Shown here one piece after another: positions 46,558-57,601 of a stretch of DNA of 64,000 nucleotides. Both the position numbers and the translations under genes were made by a program. Location: the NCBI GenBank assembly GCA_027946555.1, contig JAPEVC010000035.1, positions 124,001-188,000 of the forward strand, given 5' to 3'. The notes beneath the pieces were generated by a model, which saw nothing but the letters and a program-made list of their open reading frames with translations, did not search any database and was not told where the DNA came from. This DNA is from Gnomoniopsis sp. IMI 355080. Lineage: Eukaryota; Ascomycota; Sordariomycetes; Diaporthales; Gnomoniaceae. The first letter of the stretch is position 1. Every line of letters starts with the position of its first letter.

Positions 46558-49337
46558 TTAAGCAGCAACGGCAGCAGTCCGGCCACCTCGGCCTGCACCT
46601 GCACCCGCTCTGCGCTGACCGGCATTGGGTCTGGCCAGCGTATACTTGGCAAAGGCGCGTGCAAGTGCCTTCTTGCAAGCTACCTTCTGGCTGCCCACAA
46701 AGCTCTCAATCGTGACAGCGATGGCACGGTCAATGTCAGACGTCGTGACATAGTCACCTAGGCGCATGCGGCAGAAAGCCTCGCTGATGCGGATGATGGC
46801 TTCCAAGTGACGGACCTAGATGGCGACGACATGTTAGCAAAAATGGGTTCAAGAGAAGTTGGGAGAGATGGAAAAAAAAAAAAAAAAAAAAAAGCTTACG
46901 GTGATGGGGTAGGCTCCGGTAGCCAAACTCTCTCTACGCATGTCCGCAAAGAGACGCGCAATCTTGTCCTCGTCCATGTTACCCAGCTTGGGAGCACAGT
47001 GCTCACGCGCCCAGAGGATATACTTGCGGAGAAGCTCTTGTGGGATCTCTCCCCCATTAGAGGGTTCTGTCGTGCTTCGTGAGGTGTTTTGGGTCTCAGT
47101 TGCCTGGGTCTCGGCCTCCACATCCATGGAGTCGTCTTGAGTCTTCTGTGAGGCGCTCGTGGGGTGACTTCGGCTGTGCGATCCAACGATGAAACGGGCA
47201 AGTCTTTCATCTTCTTCAGGATCGACTGTGTCACGAACAACGACAAGAATGTCGAAACGAGACAAGATAGGCTCTGTCAACTCGACATTGGCAGAGAATG
47301 GTATCGTCGAGTTGTAGCGTCCACCAATTGGATTAGCGGCAGCAATAATTCCACAACGAGCCTGCAGTGTTGTGACAATACCAGCCTTGGAAATGGAGAT
47401 GGTCTGCTGCTCCATGGCTTCGTGGATCGACGTCCGGTCTTGGTCGTTCATCTTGTCAAACTCGTCGATGAGGCAAGTGCCCCTGTCAGCGAGCACCAGA
47501 GCACCACCTTCGAGAGTCCACTCGCTGGTCAGAGGGTCGCGACGGACACTAGCCGTCAGACCAACGGCACTGGCTCCCTGACCGGTGGCGAAGACAGCTC
47601 GGTGAGCGGTCTTCTCAACGTACTTCAAGACCTGGGACTTGGCTGTACCAGGGTCACCCAGGAGGAGGACATTGATGTCTCCTCGAACACGGTGGTCACC
47701 TTTCCGGACCTTGGCCACACCACCAAAGAGCGACAATGCCACTGCCGTCTTGATGTCGGTATGACCGTAGATGCTGGGTGCGATGGAATTAATGATCTTG
47801 TCAACAATCTGTGGATCGCGAGACAGTGCCCGAATCTCGTGCTCATCCTCCTCGGTAAGCCGGAAGCCAGCAAGCTGGTCGTGAGTCTTCACAACATTAT
47901 TCGCCTCGAGGATGGTCGCGAAGACGGGGAAACCATTACGGTTGTTGAGCTGAGCGTCATAGTTGTTTCGGTAGATACCGGTAATCTCGACCTCCTCACC
48001 AGGCTTGGCCTTGTCGATCAGGTCCCAGAGGAGGACAACCTCTCTGTGACGCGGCAGACGACCCGCAGGAACTGTGCCAGGCGACTCTTGAAGAGTGAGC
48101 TTCTGGTAGTTGCGGTAGACGGTCTTCTCCGAGTTCAAGGTGAATGGACCCCGAGACTGGCAGTTCTGGCAGTAAGAAATCTTGACTTCCACGTTGGACT
48201 CCTGCTGGAAAGGACCGAGTGTGACGCCGCATTTGGTGCAGTCAAACTTGACGTATTTGAGCTGCGGGAACACGCCACTGCGTCGGGTCACGACGCCAGA
48301 GACTCGCACCAAGCTGTTGAGATGTTGTTGCCTGAGCTGGCGCAGTGTATAATTTAATGGCAGGTCGTAAATGCGCACGTGAATCTCGGCGTGGATGCGC
48401 TCATAATCGGGGTAATGAAGCAGAACGACATCCATGGCAACCTCGTCAAACAGTTTCAGTATTTCTGTGGGCGCATTCGCAAGGAAGAAGGCCAAGATGG
48501 CCTTTTCACTTGAGAGTTCGGCGTATGAAACCTCCAAGGTCTCCGCGTTGACCTCACCGAGAGTCCGAATACGGTTGCCGTAAACAGACAGACCGTTCTC
48601 ATCGGTGAATTCGGTAAGAAAGGACTTGAACTCGCGCTTGACAGATCTCTGAACGTTCGTCTGCGAGACCCAGTCTGTGATGTTTGACGACTTAACGTCT
48701 CGAAGTGCTTCCAGTGAGAGCTCCTCTTCCATGATGTCGCCGCCCATATCCTCGTCCGGGTCTTCATCGTATCGGTGGCGACGTCGGCGAGGCTGAGCAG
48801 TCAAGTCGATATCGCCATCCTCGTCCTCGCCAGGTAAGAAAGCAGCGGGAATACGTTGCCTGCGAGCGACCTCTCGATCACGACGGTTCAATTGCGCGTC
48901 GAGCCGTCTGCGCTCAGCCAGGTCCATGTCCTCGTATTCTCCCTCGTCATCAAGATCGATGCCCTCGTACTCATCATTGGCGTCTCGTTCGGCATAGTCT
49001 CCTTCGAAACCTTCTCGAAAGAGGTCAACGTCATCTTCTGCCATCTCATCAAGCTCGTCGATGTCATCCTGGATCTCTTCGGGGTCCTCTTCGATATCAT
49101 CATTGTCATCACCACCATGGGCAATGTTGAATGCTGGCGGCGAGGAAGGCATTGGACTCGAGGCCCTCCCAGTGGAGGAAGGAATCTCATCATCAGCGCC
49201 ACGAGACCGCTTGAGGCCCGTTCGACGGGCGGTGCCGCGGTTGGCAGAGGAGGGGTTGTCACGCAGAGGGGAACTGCATCACGAGGTGGTCAGTAAGAAG
49301 GGAGGATGTTTTGGTGACGAGTGAATACATACCTCAT
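46558..49337 (-). CDS. MCM2: MCM2, subunit of the MCM2-7 replicative helicase
   Basis: This is a nuclear AAA+ ATPase subunit that licenses origins and unwinds DNA. Exons (transcript order) are 49337-49333 (5 nt), 49273-46900 and 46815-46558. Introns are 59 and 84 nt and the product is 878 aa. The tiny first exon carries ATG plus two bases; the join gives MSSPLRDNPSSANRG, the expected start of fungal MCM2. The N-terminus is strongly acidic (histone-binding region). Seen next are a C4 zinc finger (CTKC and CQNC, cysteines about 347, 350, 370 and 373), Walker A GDPGTAKS (541-548), CLIDEFDKM (602-610) and the arginine finger SRFD (673-676). The last intron begins with a donor followed at once by a T22 run on the coding strand. 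The C-terminus is Arg/Gly/Ala-rich. It is divergent from the UBR-box gene and shares its 465-bp promoter. Confidence 0.96.
46872..46893. repeat. A22 homopolymer inside the last MCM2 intron
   Basis: Twenty-two adenines on the plus strand form a T run on the MCM2 coding strand, four bases downstream of the GT donor. The run is prone to length change and could act as a polypyrimidine tract or a splicing enhancer. Confidence 0.9.
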
Positions 49338-49802
49338 TGTGACAAGTGTGTAGTCGGTGTTCCAACTGTCTTTCTTGGTCAAAAAGTAGTTGGCTGAGTG
49401 TCGCCGTCGTAAGAGAGGGGGTGTGTTGAATGGGTGGAGTTTGGAAACAAGAAGCAAAGACGGGCCAAAAGAGCAGGTAAATTACGCCAGACGCGTTGAA
49501 GACGCGTTCGCGTTTAAGTGGTTTTCTTAGCGCGTTTTTAGAGAGCAAGGGTATCATGCATCCAGGCCGCGGGACATACCCTTGCAGGCATTGTCAGCAG
49601 CGAGACACGCGCAGTAGTCGCATCTGAGCTTCGAACAATTCCTGAGCTTGGATATTATGTACTGTACCTAATTGATTCATGTTTCTCAATTCGCATTCTC
49701 ATCCTCTTATGCAGATTCACCTGCCAGAAACAATCCCCCTTTTCGTCTGATCGCCATCACAGCTATCATCAATCCAGGTCACCGTTCCGTCAGTCGACCA
49801 TA
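49338..49802. promoter_or_regulatory. Divergent promoter of MCM2 and the UBR-box gene
   Basis: This is 465 bp between the start codons of MCM2 (minus) and the UBR7-like gene (plus). It carries the paired MluI boxes listed separately and further CGCG-containing words near 49531 and 49598. No ORF of interest lies inside. Confidence 0.6.
49491..49514. promoter_or_regulatory. Paired MluI cell-cycle boxes (MCB) upstream of MCM2
   Basis: Two ACGCGT hexamers lie at 49491-49496 and 49502-49507. They are followed at once by TTCGCGTT (49507-49514), an E2F/MBF-like word. They are about 155-170 bp upstream of the MCM2 ATG. ACGCGT is the binding site of the MBF complex, which drives G1/S genes such as MCM subunits in yeasts. 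Confidence 0.65.
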
Positions 49803-51499
49803 ATGGATCCGCCACCCGCGCCTGTCACCGAGACTGCGAGCGACGTTGCGGAGGTCGAGGGCCCAACGTTGACCCGTCGCGACAGCTCTTCGCAACAGTC
49901 CGAGGGCTCTCAGACCGCAGCCGAGTGAGTAGAATCTTCAAGAACCCAATATTATTATCTGGACTGACGCGTTGCCAGCATCATCCGCGAGCAGATGAAA
50001 CTTGAGGCCGACGCGCGCGAAGCTCTCCCATATGTAAGTTTACTTCGCGGGCTGCGCCAGGCTCAATTTCAGTTGTGCATTTTCTAACACTCCGACAGAG
50101 CATCGAGAACTGCACAAAGGACCTCGGTCCTCTCCGTCAAAGCGTCTTTTCGTGCCTCACCTGCAATCCTCCTCCCGCGAATCCCACCGATCCCTACAAT
50201 GGCGCCGGCATTTGCTACGCATGCTCCGTACAATGCCACGGCGAACACCAACTCGTGGAGATCTTCACAAAACGCAACTTCACATGCGACTGTGGCACCA
50301 CGCGATTGCCCGCAACGAGTCCCTGCTCCCTACGCCTGAATCCTGCGACTAGTGCCCGCGGTGTCCACTCGGAGGAGCCCAATGCAAATAACAAGTATAA
50401 CCAGAACTTCCGCAATAGATTCTGTGCTTGCGAGTGTGACTACGACCCCTTCCAGCAAAAAGGAACCATGTTCCAATGCCTGGGTCTGGGCACACATGAT
50501 ACTGGCGGTTGCGGTGAAGACTGGTATCATCCTGGCTGTGTAATGGGCCTCGGTCCGGATTGGTATGACAAATCTGAGGGCAAGAAGGTCCAAAATCATG
50601 TGCCGGGCGACGCCGCAACTTTGGCAGCTATATCAGAAAACGCGGAGACAGCGGCCCCGAATGGCGAGAATATACCCGCTGCCGAGACTGAGGAAGGTGA
50701 TGGAGATGACGAGCAACCAAATCCGCCTGGTTTTCCCAAGGATGATGATTTTGAGACATTCATCTGCTTCAAATGTGTCGAGGCCCATCCTTGGATCAAG
50801 CGCTATGCTGGTACCCTGGGTTTCCTCCATCCAGTACACTACAAGCCCGGGGATAACATTGCAGACCAACCATCCGACGGCGGCGCCACGGTGGGATCGA
50901 ATTCCAATAAGCGCAAAGCTGAGGATGGCGCGCCAGAGGACTCCTCTCAAGAGCCAAAGAGACTCAAGAACGATTCCGAGGCTGAAGATGCAAACCCAGT
51001 CATCAAGCAGGATCCCACGAGCGAGGAAACCAGCCCCGATGTCTGCAAGCTCGATGCACTGCCTCCAACACCAGAGGGAACATTCTCGCTCTTTTGTACT
51101 GAATCGTTTAGAGACCGATTCTGTCGCTGCAAGAAGTGTTACCCCTATCTGTCCACTCACGCCCAGTTGCTCGAGGAGGAAGAGATCTACGAGCCGCCTG
51201 TCTCAGAAGAAGGCTCCGAGAATGGCGGCTCAACGCACGGCAGTGGCAGCCTCTACGAGCGGGGCGAGAGCGCGCTACGCAATGTTGACCGTGTGCGCGC
51301 CATCGAGGGCGTCATGGCGTACAACCAGCTCAAGGATAAGCTGAAGCCTTTCTTCCAGCAGTTTGCCGAAAGCGGGCAGGCGATTTCCGCTGAGGATATC
51401 AAGGAGTATTTTGCAAAGTTGCGAGGTGATGATGAGGCGATCAAGGAGGCAGGTCAGGGTGCGAAGGAAGACCACCGCAAAGAGCAGCCTGGTTATTAA
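49803..51499 (+). CDS. UBR-box and PHD-type protein, UBR7/mlo2 family
   Basis: This is a putative N-recognin-like E3 ubiquitin ligase subunit; the human UBR7 and fission-yeast mlo2 family is linked to histone H2B ubiquitination and chromatin. Exons are 49803-49924, 49979-50033 and 50099-51499. Introns are 54 and 65 nt and the product is 525 aa. The UBR box (about residues 70-130) shows CLTC, ICYACSVQCHGEH and FTCDCG. A PHD-like zinc module follows with CACECDY, CLGLG and GGCGEDWYHPGC, and then FICFKC. The central part is acidic with KRKAEDG and PKRLKND patches that could be nuclear signals. A second Cys pair, FCRCKKCYP, lies near residue 350. The C-terminal third is helical and charged. Ligase activity is not demonstrated for the whole family, so the product name should be kept general. 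Confidence 0.88.
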
Positions 51500-51975
51500 G
51501 CCAAGGGTGGTTGAAGGTGAAGGTGGTTGGAAGACAGAGTTGCGTCGGGCTGGTCAGCTGCCAGCGTGATGCCTTATGAGCTTGTGTACGATTACCGGTA
51601 AGGGGTTCCACGGTCATGGAAAGACCTGATGATTGGATGAATAGGTCGTTCCTGCTGCTAGATACCAAAATTGCGAAAATCATCCTCGAATCTATTAAGT
51701 AGCCTCCAAACTATGCCTTGTACCGTATTTTCTCCTTCTAGTCGCACCCACGTCTATCAATCTCATTAGAGCACCGAGATTCGACTTGGTCAACAAGGGC
51801 TGAGAAACTGCCTGGCTATGAAATGCCAACTGCGTGTTGTGAGTATCGTGGTTTTGTGACTTTGGTATCTCTGGGCCCTCTCAGGTATGCTATATGTGGT
51901 GTCTAATGCAGCGCAATGCAATAATCTCGGTCTCCAGCCCAAGGTAGATATATACTCAAGACCTGAAGACTGAAC
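51500..51975. other. Convergent intergenic region
   Basis: These are the 3' flanks of the UBR-box gene (plus) and the coiled-coil gene (minus). Only short ORFs are present. I see nothing further. Confidence 0.5.
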
Positions 51976-52974
51976 TCAGCTTGTCTGCCCAGATGACCCC
52001 GTACTTGCGGCACTCGACGGCCGTGGCGGCAACACAGGTATCGCACCCGAGTCCTCTCTCTGCATCGGCACACCGCCCATCATGCTCATATGTTGGCCTT
52101 GTATTCCCTGCGCCAGATCCTCCGTGCTCCCAATGCCCTGCTCCAAACCGCCCACACCCGCCAGCGCCTCTTCCGCCGCTTTCCTCTCCATCTCGATCAA
52201 CCGCAACTTCTCCATCCCATCGACCAGATCATCGTCGTCGCTCCAGTACGGATCGTCTTCAGGCATCTCAGGCATCGCCAGCCGCTTCCAGAACCGCAAC
52301 TCCTGCCGCATACTCTTCATCTCGACGCGCCGCTCCCACCGCGCTTGGTCCTCGTCGTATTTTGTACGGAATTGCCGTAGGCTCTCGTTGGCCCGTCCGG
52401 CGTGGGCTTGCATCTCCCAGATTTGCTCGCGCAGGCGTGTGTTTTCGGCGCGCTCCTCGGCGAGCTGTGCGCGGTATGAGCGGTGCCAGGCGGCGACGTC
52501 CGTGACGTGTTTGGACTTGTACTCGTGGAATTGCTTGAGCATGCCGGCGACCACGGAGGCGTACTGCGAGGATAATTGACGGTACTCGTCACGGGAAAAT
52601 TTGGCGCGCTCAAAGAGTTCGGTGAGGAGTGAGATAGTGGTGTCGATGTTTGCCTCTTGGGCTGGAAGGAAAAAGAATGGAGTTAGTACAGCGCGGGTGA
52701 TGAAGGACTGGTAGTATCCATGTTTTGACGTACAAGCCAACTCATCAGCTGCGGACGAGAGCAAGTCTCCATTGTCCAGTGACTGTGCCCGTGCTCGACT
52801 CCTGACGCGGCCTACGCTAGACACGACATCCTCCAGGGCGCGCTTGTTCTCTGCCAGTTGTTGGCTCAGCACCTCGACCATGTTGTAGATGTAGGCAAGC
52901 TCCGCCTGGTAGCCAGCCGGGGTTGGGTAGCCCGTCACCATCGCGGGCATGTTGCCGCCATTGAGGCCGTTCAT
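51976..52974 (-). CDS. Hypothetical coiled-coil protein
   Basis: No function is recognised. Exons (transcript order) are 52974-52734 and 52661-51976, with a 72-nt intron, giving 308 aa. An unspliced reading is also open, but the GTACGT donor, the TTCCAG acceptor and a hydrophobic, atypical intron translation favour splicing. The N-terminal segment (YQAELAYIYNMVEVLSQQL) and the region of about residues 85-205 are heptad-like with many Glu, Arg, Gln and Leu, so extended coiled coils are likely. An acidic patch (DDPYWSDDDDLVDGM) follows at about 220-240. The tail is Gly/Met/Ser-rich and ends PRPSSAASTGSSGQTS. The composition suggests a cytoskeletal or scaffold partner, but this is only a composition-based guess. 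Confidence 0.75.
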   Translation of the reverse strand: MNGLNGGNMPAMVTGYPTPAGYQAELAYIYNMVEVLSQQLAENKRALEDVVSSVGRVRSRARAQSLDNGDLLSSAADELACTSKHGYYQSFITRAVLTPFFFLPAQEANIDTTISLLTELFERAKFSRDEYRQLSSQYASVVAGMLKQFHEYKSKHVTDVAAWHRSYRAQLAEERAENTRLREQIWEMQAHAGRANESLRQFRTKYDEDQARWERRVEMKSMRQELRFWKRLAMPEMPEDDPYWSDDDDLVDGMEKLRLIEMERKAAEEALAGVGGLEQGIGSTEDLAQGIQGQHMSMMGGVPMQREDSGAIPVLPPRPSSAASTGSSGQTS

Positions 52975-53618
52975 CGTGAGGTTGGCGGCGGTGGTGTTGT
53001 TGTTTTATCTATAGCAGGGCTTTGCAAGGAGTGCCGCACGGTGATTTGGTGACCTCAATCCAGATTTTTCGCAAGTGAATGGGCGGGATTGGTTCAAAGT
53101 GCCTGAGCTGTTGTGTGGCAGGTCTGCGCAGACGAGACAAAAGTGAGATCGCATGGGCTGAGTGAAGTGACGTTGTGTTTCTCCTGATAGCTCTAGAAGA
53201 GGAGGAAGAGGTATCCCGTACCTGGTAGACGCCCTAAGCGCAGACCCCTGTGATTGCAAGTGAGCAGATCCTTGTCAGGCAGGTACACCACGGCCCCGGG
53301 CCAAAAGTTGAGCGGCCGGCATCAACAGCTCGGAAATGTACGACTGAAGTCATCATCAGCGAAAAACGGATCCACTCGACTCTTTTTGGACGTTGGACAA
53401 GCTTCGCGAGGGTCATAGAAGAGCCGCCATACTGGCAACGAGTCAATTGGTCACCAGCAACATGTTGAAGTAAGTCGACGCGGCGTTATATACCTACCCA
53501 GGTATCATTCACATCTGCGCCAGCACTTCTCCGGTCCCGAAGTCGGCATGTTGGTTAAGCATACGGTCGAGGTTAACAATTGTCTAGCTCGAGTGCTTTC
53601 CGATAGAACAAAATTACA
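52975..53618. promoter_or_regulatory. Divergent promoter region
   Basis: This is 644 bp between the start codons of the coiled-coil gene (minus) and the PPR gene (plus). A TACCTACCCAGGTAT relative of the dispersed palindrome lies at about 53491-53505. No gene is seen. Confidence 0.45.
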
Positions 53619-56245
53619 ATGCGATCGAGCCTGTCGTCGCGCAATGTGTGCCGGCGCCTCGTGGTCTCCTCCCATAGCTTGTCCTCGCCAGCCTCCGCTC
53701 TCTCTAGCCTGAGCCATGCCTCCTCCTCGCCCCGCTCGAGTCGCCATCGTCACGCGCTGGTCCAGCCGCCTTCGTACCGGACCTTCCTAAGCTTCTTCAA
53801 GCAGAAGCCCCCGAGAGAAATCAAGGCTGTCGGCTTCGAGCCTGGCTTCGAAACATTCATCGAGTTCCGCTCCAACACCGTCAACAAAGTCAAGCCGCCC
53901 TCTCGCGAGGTCTTGCTCCAGGCTGTCCGGGCCTTCTTTGACCACAAGCTCCTGCACAAAAAACCTGTGAATAAAACGCAAGCTTTCGTTGCCCGTCTGG
54001 TGATCGAGCATCTTCAGGCAGACAGGCCAGGACGGACTGACGCGCCTCAGCCTGCCAACGACCTAGAAAGGAAAGCATGGCTTGCGCAACCGATGCTGAA
54101 CAGGGAGGATCTGCAAAAGGCACTGCGCGCCCTGGCAATACACAATCGACATGGCACGTCGAAGGATGTCGCGGACCTGGCCGCCTTTGTGTACGAGGAG
54201 CTGAAAGCGCTCAAAATATCCCTTCCTTCATGGAAGGGCGCCGACGAGCGCAAGCGCAAGCTCTCGGAGATACACTCTGAGGACCTGCCCCGTCTTTTCA
54301 CTATTCTGACGCACCATGATCAAACAACCCTGGCCGCAGAAATACTCTCGAAATTGAAGGATGTCGTTGTCGACCCAGCCAAACCAAGATCAAGAGATGA
54401 GGAGGGAACAAGAAACAAGCTGTTCGAGCTGCATCTGAAAGTCCTGAGAGGCTACGGGCGGGAAGGAGATCACTATCGTCTGAGGGCATACGCAAAGATG
54501 TTGTGCAGCGCGGGCTTCCCATACACCCCGGAGTTCTCAATGAGCATGACGAATGCGTTCGCTGCCATGGGCGAAGATGGCGAGGAAGAGCTCCGTGAGT
54601 GGTTCGAAAAGCCACTCGTTCACGAGGATCCGAGCAGAGACAGACAGCTCGACAATTTGCAGAGTCCCAAGGCATACATGGACCTCGTCACTTTCTCATC
54701 TAAAACAGGGCGTCAACCAGATTGGCTGAAGACGGCTCTACAAGAGCTTTGCGACATGAATCCTCCCAAACGATGGTGGGACGTCATTCTCAAATGGGCT
54801 GTTTGCCAGGGCAAGGACATTGGTCATATAAGACACATGATCGGTGTCATGGCTCAAGTCAATCCGGAAGATGAGTCTGTTCGTGCGGATATCCTCACAT
54901 TCAATGGCATGTTGAGGGTTGCCATCGCCCACAAAGAATACTTTCTCGCCGAGAGAATCAACTCCTTGGCTTCCGAACTTGGGCTGAGGCCTAATGCGGA
55001 CACATATATTTCACTACTAAAAGCGCGCATTGCTGGACAGGACAGCATAGGTGCTGCGTCTGCCTTCCAAGACGTTATACATGCCGGGTCAATTAAACCC
55101 GGTTCAGAGACCAACGAGGTCGTCAATCTGTACCTCAGATACCTTTGTTCCATTACAGACTCTCCGACTGTCATTGACAGTCTGAGCCGTGTCGAAGGAC
55201 AGGAAGGACAGCTTGAGCCTGAGACGGTGGTGGAGGTCTGCCTGAAGTTCTTGAGAGATGACAGGACTATGGAGGTAGTTGACACTCTGGGACTCCATCT
55301 GACTCAATTCAGCATGGACGAGCGGCGAATCGTTGGTAAGGAGTTATTACTATACTGCCTTGACATGTCCATCAGCACAGCAAGGGCCTGGGACGTATAT
55401 TCTCTCTTGCGCCAATTTTTGCCCGAAACCAACAAAGAGCAGCGAACGCAGCTCATGAAGGCATTCTTCTCCCGAAAGCGACCCGACATGGCCTGCCACA
55501 TCTTCGGCCACATGCGCTCGCATGCCGATGATAAAATCAGGCCAGACGCGGAGACGTACATCATTTGCCTAGAGAACCTGGGCTCTTATCCCGACTTGGA
55601 AAGCTTGACGATGGTACACAACATGTACAAGATGGACGCCTTAATTCAGCCAAGCACGAGACTTTACAACGCCTTCATAATCGCTTACACTGGCTGCAAC
55701 GAGCCGCGGAAAGCCTACGAGTTCTGGAGGCAGGTCGCCAATTCGAAAGACGGGCCTACGTATAAGAGTCTGGAGCTTGCCTTCCGAGCGTGCCAGAAGT
55801 TGCCGTACGGCTACGACAGGGCCAAGGTGATTTGGGATAAGATGCACAATTTGGAGGTCGACATTCCTGCCCCGGTTTACGATGCGTTCATTCTCATGCT
55901 AGCGGGCCAAGCGCAGCTGGACAAGGCAGAGGCCATGCTGCTTGCGCGACATACGGATTACGCCGAGGAGCCGGCCCAGATACTGTCAGTTCAATTTTTT
56001 TTCTCGGTTGCTTTTGTTACGAAAATCTCTTGTCATGCGTCATGTCCCTCATAAGCTAATTGTAACACAGTCTTACCCGTATTTTCAACGCGCTGCCGTA
56101 CCCAGATCTCCAGCAAGCCTATAAAGAGTGGGCTGCGTTGGAATTCCCCGACAAGTGGCAAAATATCCAGAAGCTCAGGGTGAACAAGACATTAGAAGGA
56201 ACAGATCGGATCTTGATTCCACCGGAGCGACTAAAAGCAGATTGA
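53619..56245 (+). CDS. Mitochondrial PPR-like protein, resembling complex I assembly factor CIA84
   Basis: Exons are 53619-55984 and 56071-56245, with an 86-nt intron (GTCAGT donor), giving 846 aa. The first 50 residues are rich in Ser and Arg with almost no acidic residues, a good mitochondrial presequence. The segment FFKQKPPREIKAVGFEPGFE is like the N-terminal region I recall for CIA84, the Neurospora complex I intermediate-associated 84-kDa protein. The rest is alpha-helical with pentatricopeptide-like pairs, e.g. PNADTYISLLKARIAG, PDAETYIICLENLG, and PSTRLYNAFIIAYTG then PRKAYEFWRQV. It is likely a matrix protein that acts in respiratory complex I assembly or organellar RNA handling. The CIA84 assignment rests on remembered similarity and length, so it is moderate. 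Confidence 0.8.
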
Positions 56246-56373
56246 TATGATCTGTCAACTGCTTGGTATTCATGTGAGGCCACGTGTGCCCTTGCACATC
56301 TAGATGAATATATACAAGCATTTTGCTTGGGCCTTAAGGTTCCCATATGGTTCCCTCTCAAAGTGACGCACGC

Positions 56374-57313
56374 CTACTTGACCTGGATCTTGTTGGCTGG
56401 CTCCGGCCGTTCCTGCGCCATGCTCTGATATCTCGGTCCGCGGCCCTCTCTGCCAAAGATTATTTCGGGGTGTCTGTATGTGCTGGGGTGGATGCCCATG
56501 CCAACCGCCCTTCGAATTGCCTTGGCCATCTTGCGCTGGTTGACAGGCCGCAAGCCGGTCATTTTGTTATGCATGATCCGGCCTTGCGGAGTCATGTACT
56601 CGGAGATCATGGCAAAATTCTATGATGCAATCATTGTCAGCGCGGACTTTTCGTCGTGTGTATAATTGTAGGAGAGTAGTTCCGGTCTATTCTGCTGCGT
56701 TTCTCCCGCCATTGCCTATCCACGTACCTTGTAGTGATCCAGCGGGTTGATACCCAGCATATCAATCACATCCTTGCTCGGCTGTCGCGGCTTGATCCAC
56801 TTCTTCAACTCCTGGTAGCTCAAGTCGTGGGGCGCATAGGCATCGCCGCCCTGCCACTTGCGGTGCATCTGGCGGGCGAGCTCGTCTCGCTCCATGGCAG
56901 CCTTGCGCTTTGTATCGAAATCCGCATTGTTCTTCTCGAACTGTTTGTAGCCTGCGCCCTGGTTGCGATCCAACGTCCTCTGAAGGGCGCTGCCGCCTTC
57001 GCGCTGCTGCTGCTGCTGCTGCTGGTGTCGCGGGGTGGGTACGTAGGCGGCCGTCGGGTTATTTGGGTTGGGACCACCGGCTGTGGGTTTGGTGGAGCTT
57101 TCGTCCATTCCGAGGAGGGATGCGGCGTTGTTGCTGCCAGTTAAGTGTTGCACTGAGTTTGGGTTAGCAGGACAGGCAGATAGGTGGTGTGGTGGATGAG
57201 GCGGCGGACGTACTTGCTGCATTTTTTGAGGATGAAGAGATCGGTGCTCTTGTTTGTGATATGGAGGCCGTAATCTGGCGGCCTATTGGCCGTATTGAGA
57301 ACCTAAGAGGCAT
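56374..57313 (-). CDS. RSM18: Mitochondrial small-subunit ribosomal protein bS18m
   Basis: This is a component of the 37S mitoribosomal subunit, head/platform region. Three exons (transcript order) are 57313-57214, 57152-56728 and 56619-56374. Introns are 61 and 108 nt and the product is 256 aa. The first 30 residues (MPLRFSIRPIGRQITASISQTR) form a mitochondrial presequence. The centre is a low-complexity Pro/Asn/Gln stretch with a run of seven glutamines. The S18 core spans the second junction: MLGINPLDHYK then NFAMISEYMTPQGRI, TGLRPVNQRKMAKAIRRA and MGIHP. The splice sites reconstruct this signature exactly. The gene is convergent with the PPR gene (128 bp) and divergent from IMP3 (288 bp). 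Confidence 0.9.
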
Positions 57314-57601
57314 GTTGCTGTGGGTTGCGACAGTGTTTTGAATGCGCAACCTGTGAATTAGGGAAGTAAAGTTGAGATAGCCTTGGGAAGTTTTGGCGGC
57401 TGTTGTGATCGCGGTAGCCGTAGCCGCAGCCGCATGGGAGCTAAAAAGAAATAGTGGGTCCTTACCATACCCCTGCAAGAAATTTGAAGATTCTCGCTGA
57501 ACAAGACTTCACCTTTGGAAATCTCCACATCTCGACCATCAGTCCGTTCTCATCGCTACATACTCTTTTCTTTCATCGATCTCAATAGCGCCATCGAAAA
57601 C
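57314..57601. promoter_or_regulatory. Bidirectional promoter RSM18/IMP3
   Basis: Only 288 bp separate the two start codons, so the divergent genes almost certainly share control sequence. Visible words include a run of GCCGTAGCCGCAGCCGCATG at about 57415-57434. No known factor site could be assigned. Confidence 0.6.

Noticed and set aside
47164..48357. 397-codon plus-strand ORF
   Set aside because: Antisense to the MCM2 core; explained by codon bias of MCM2.
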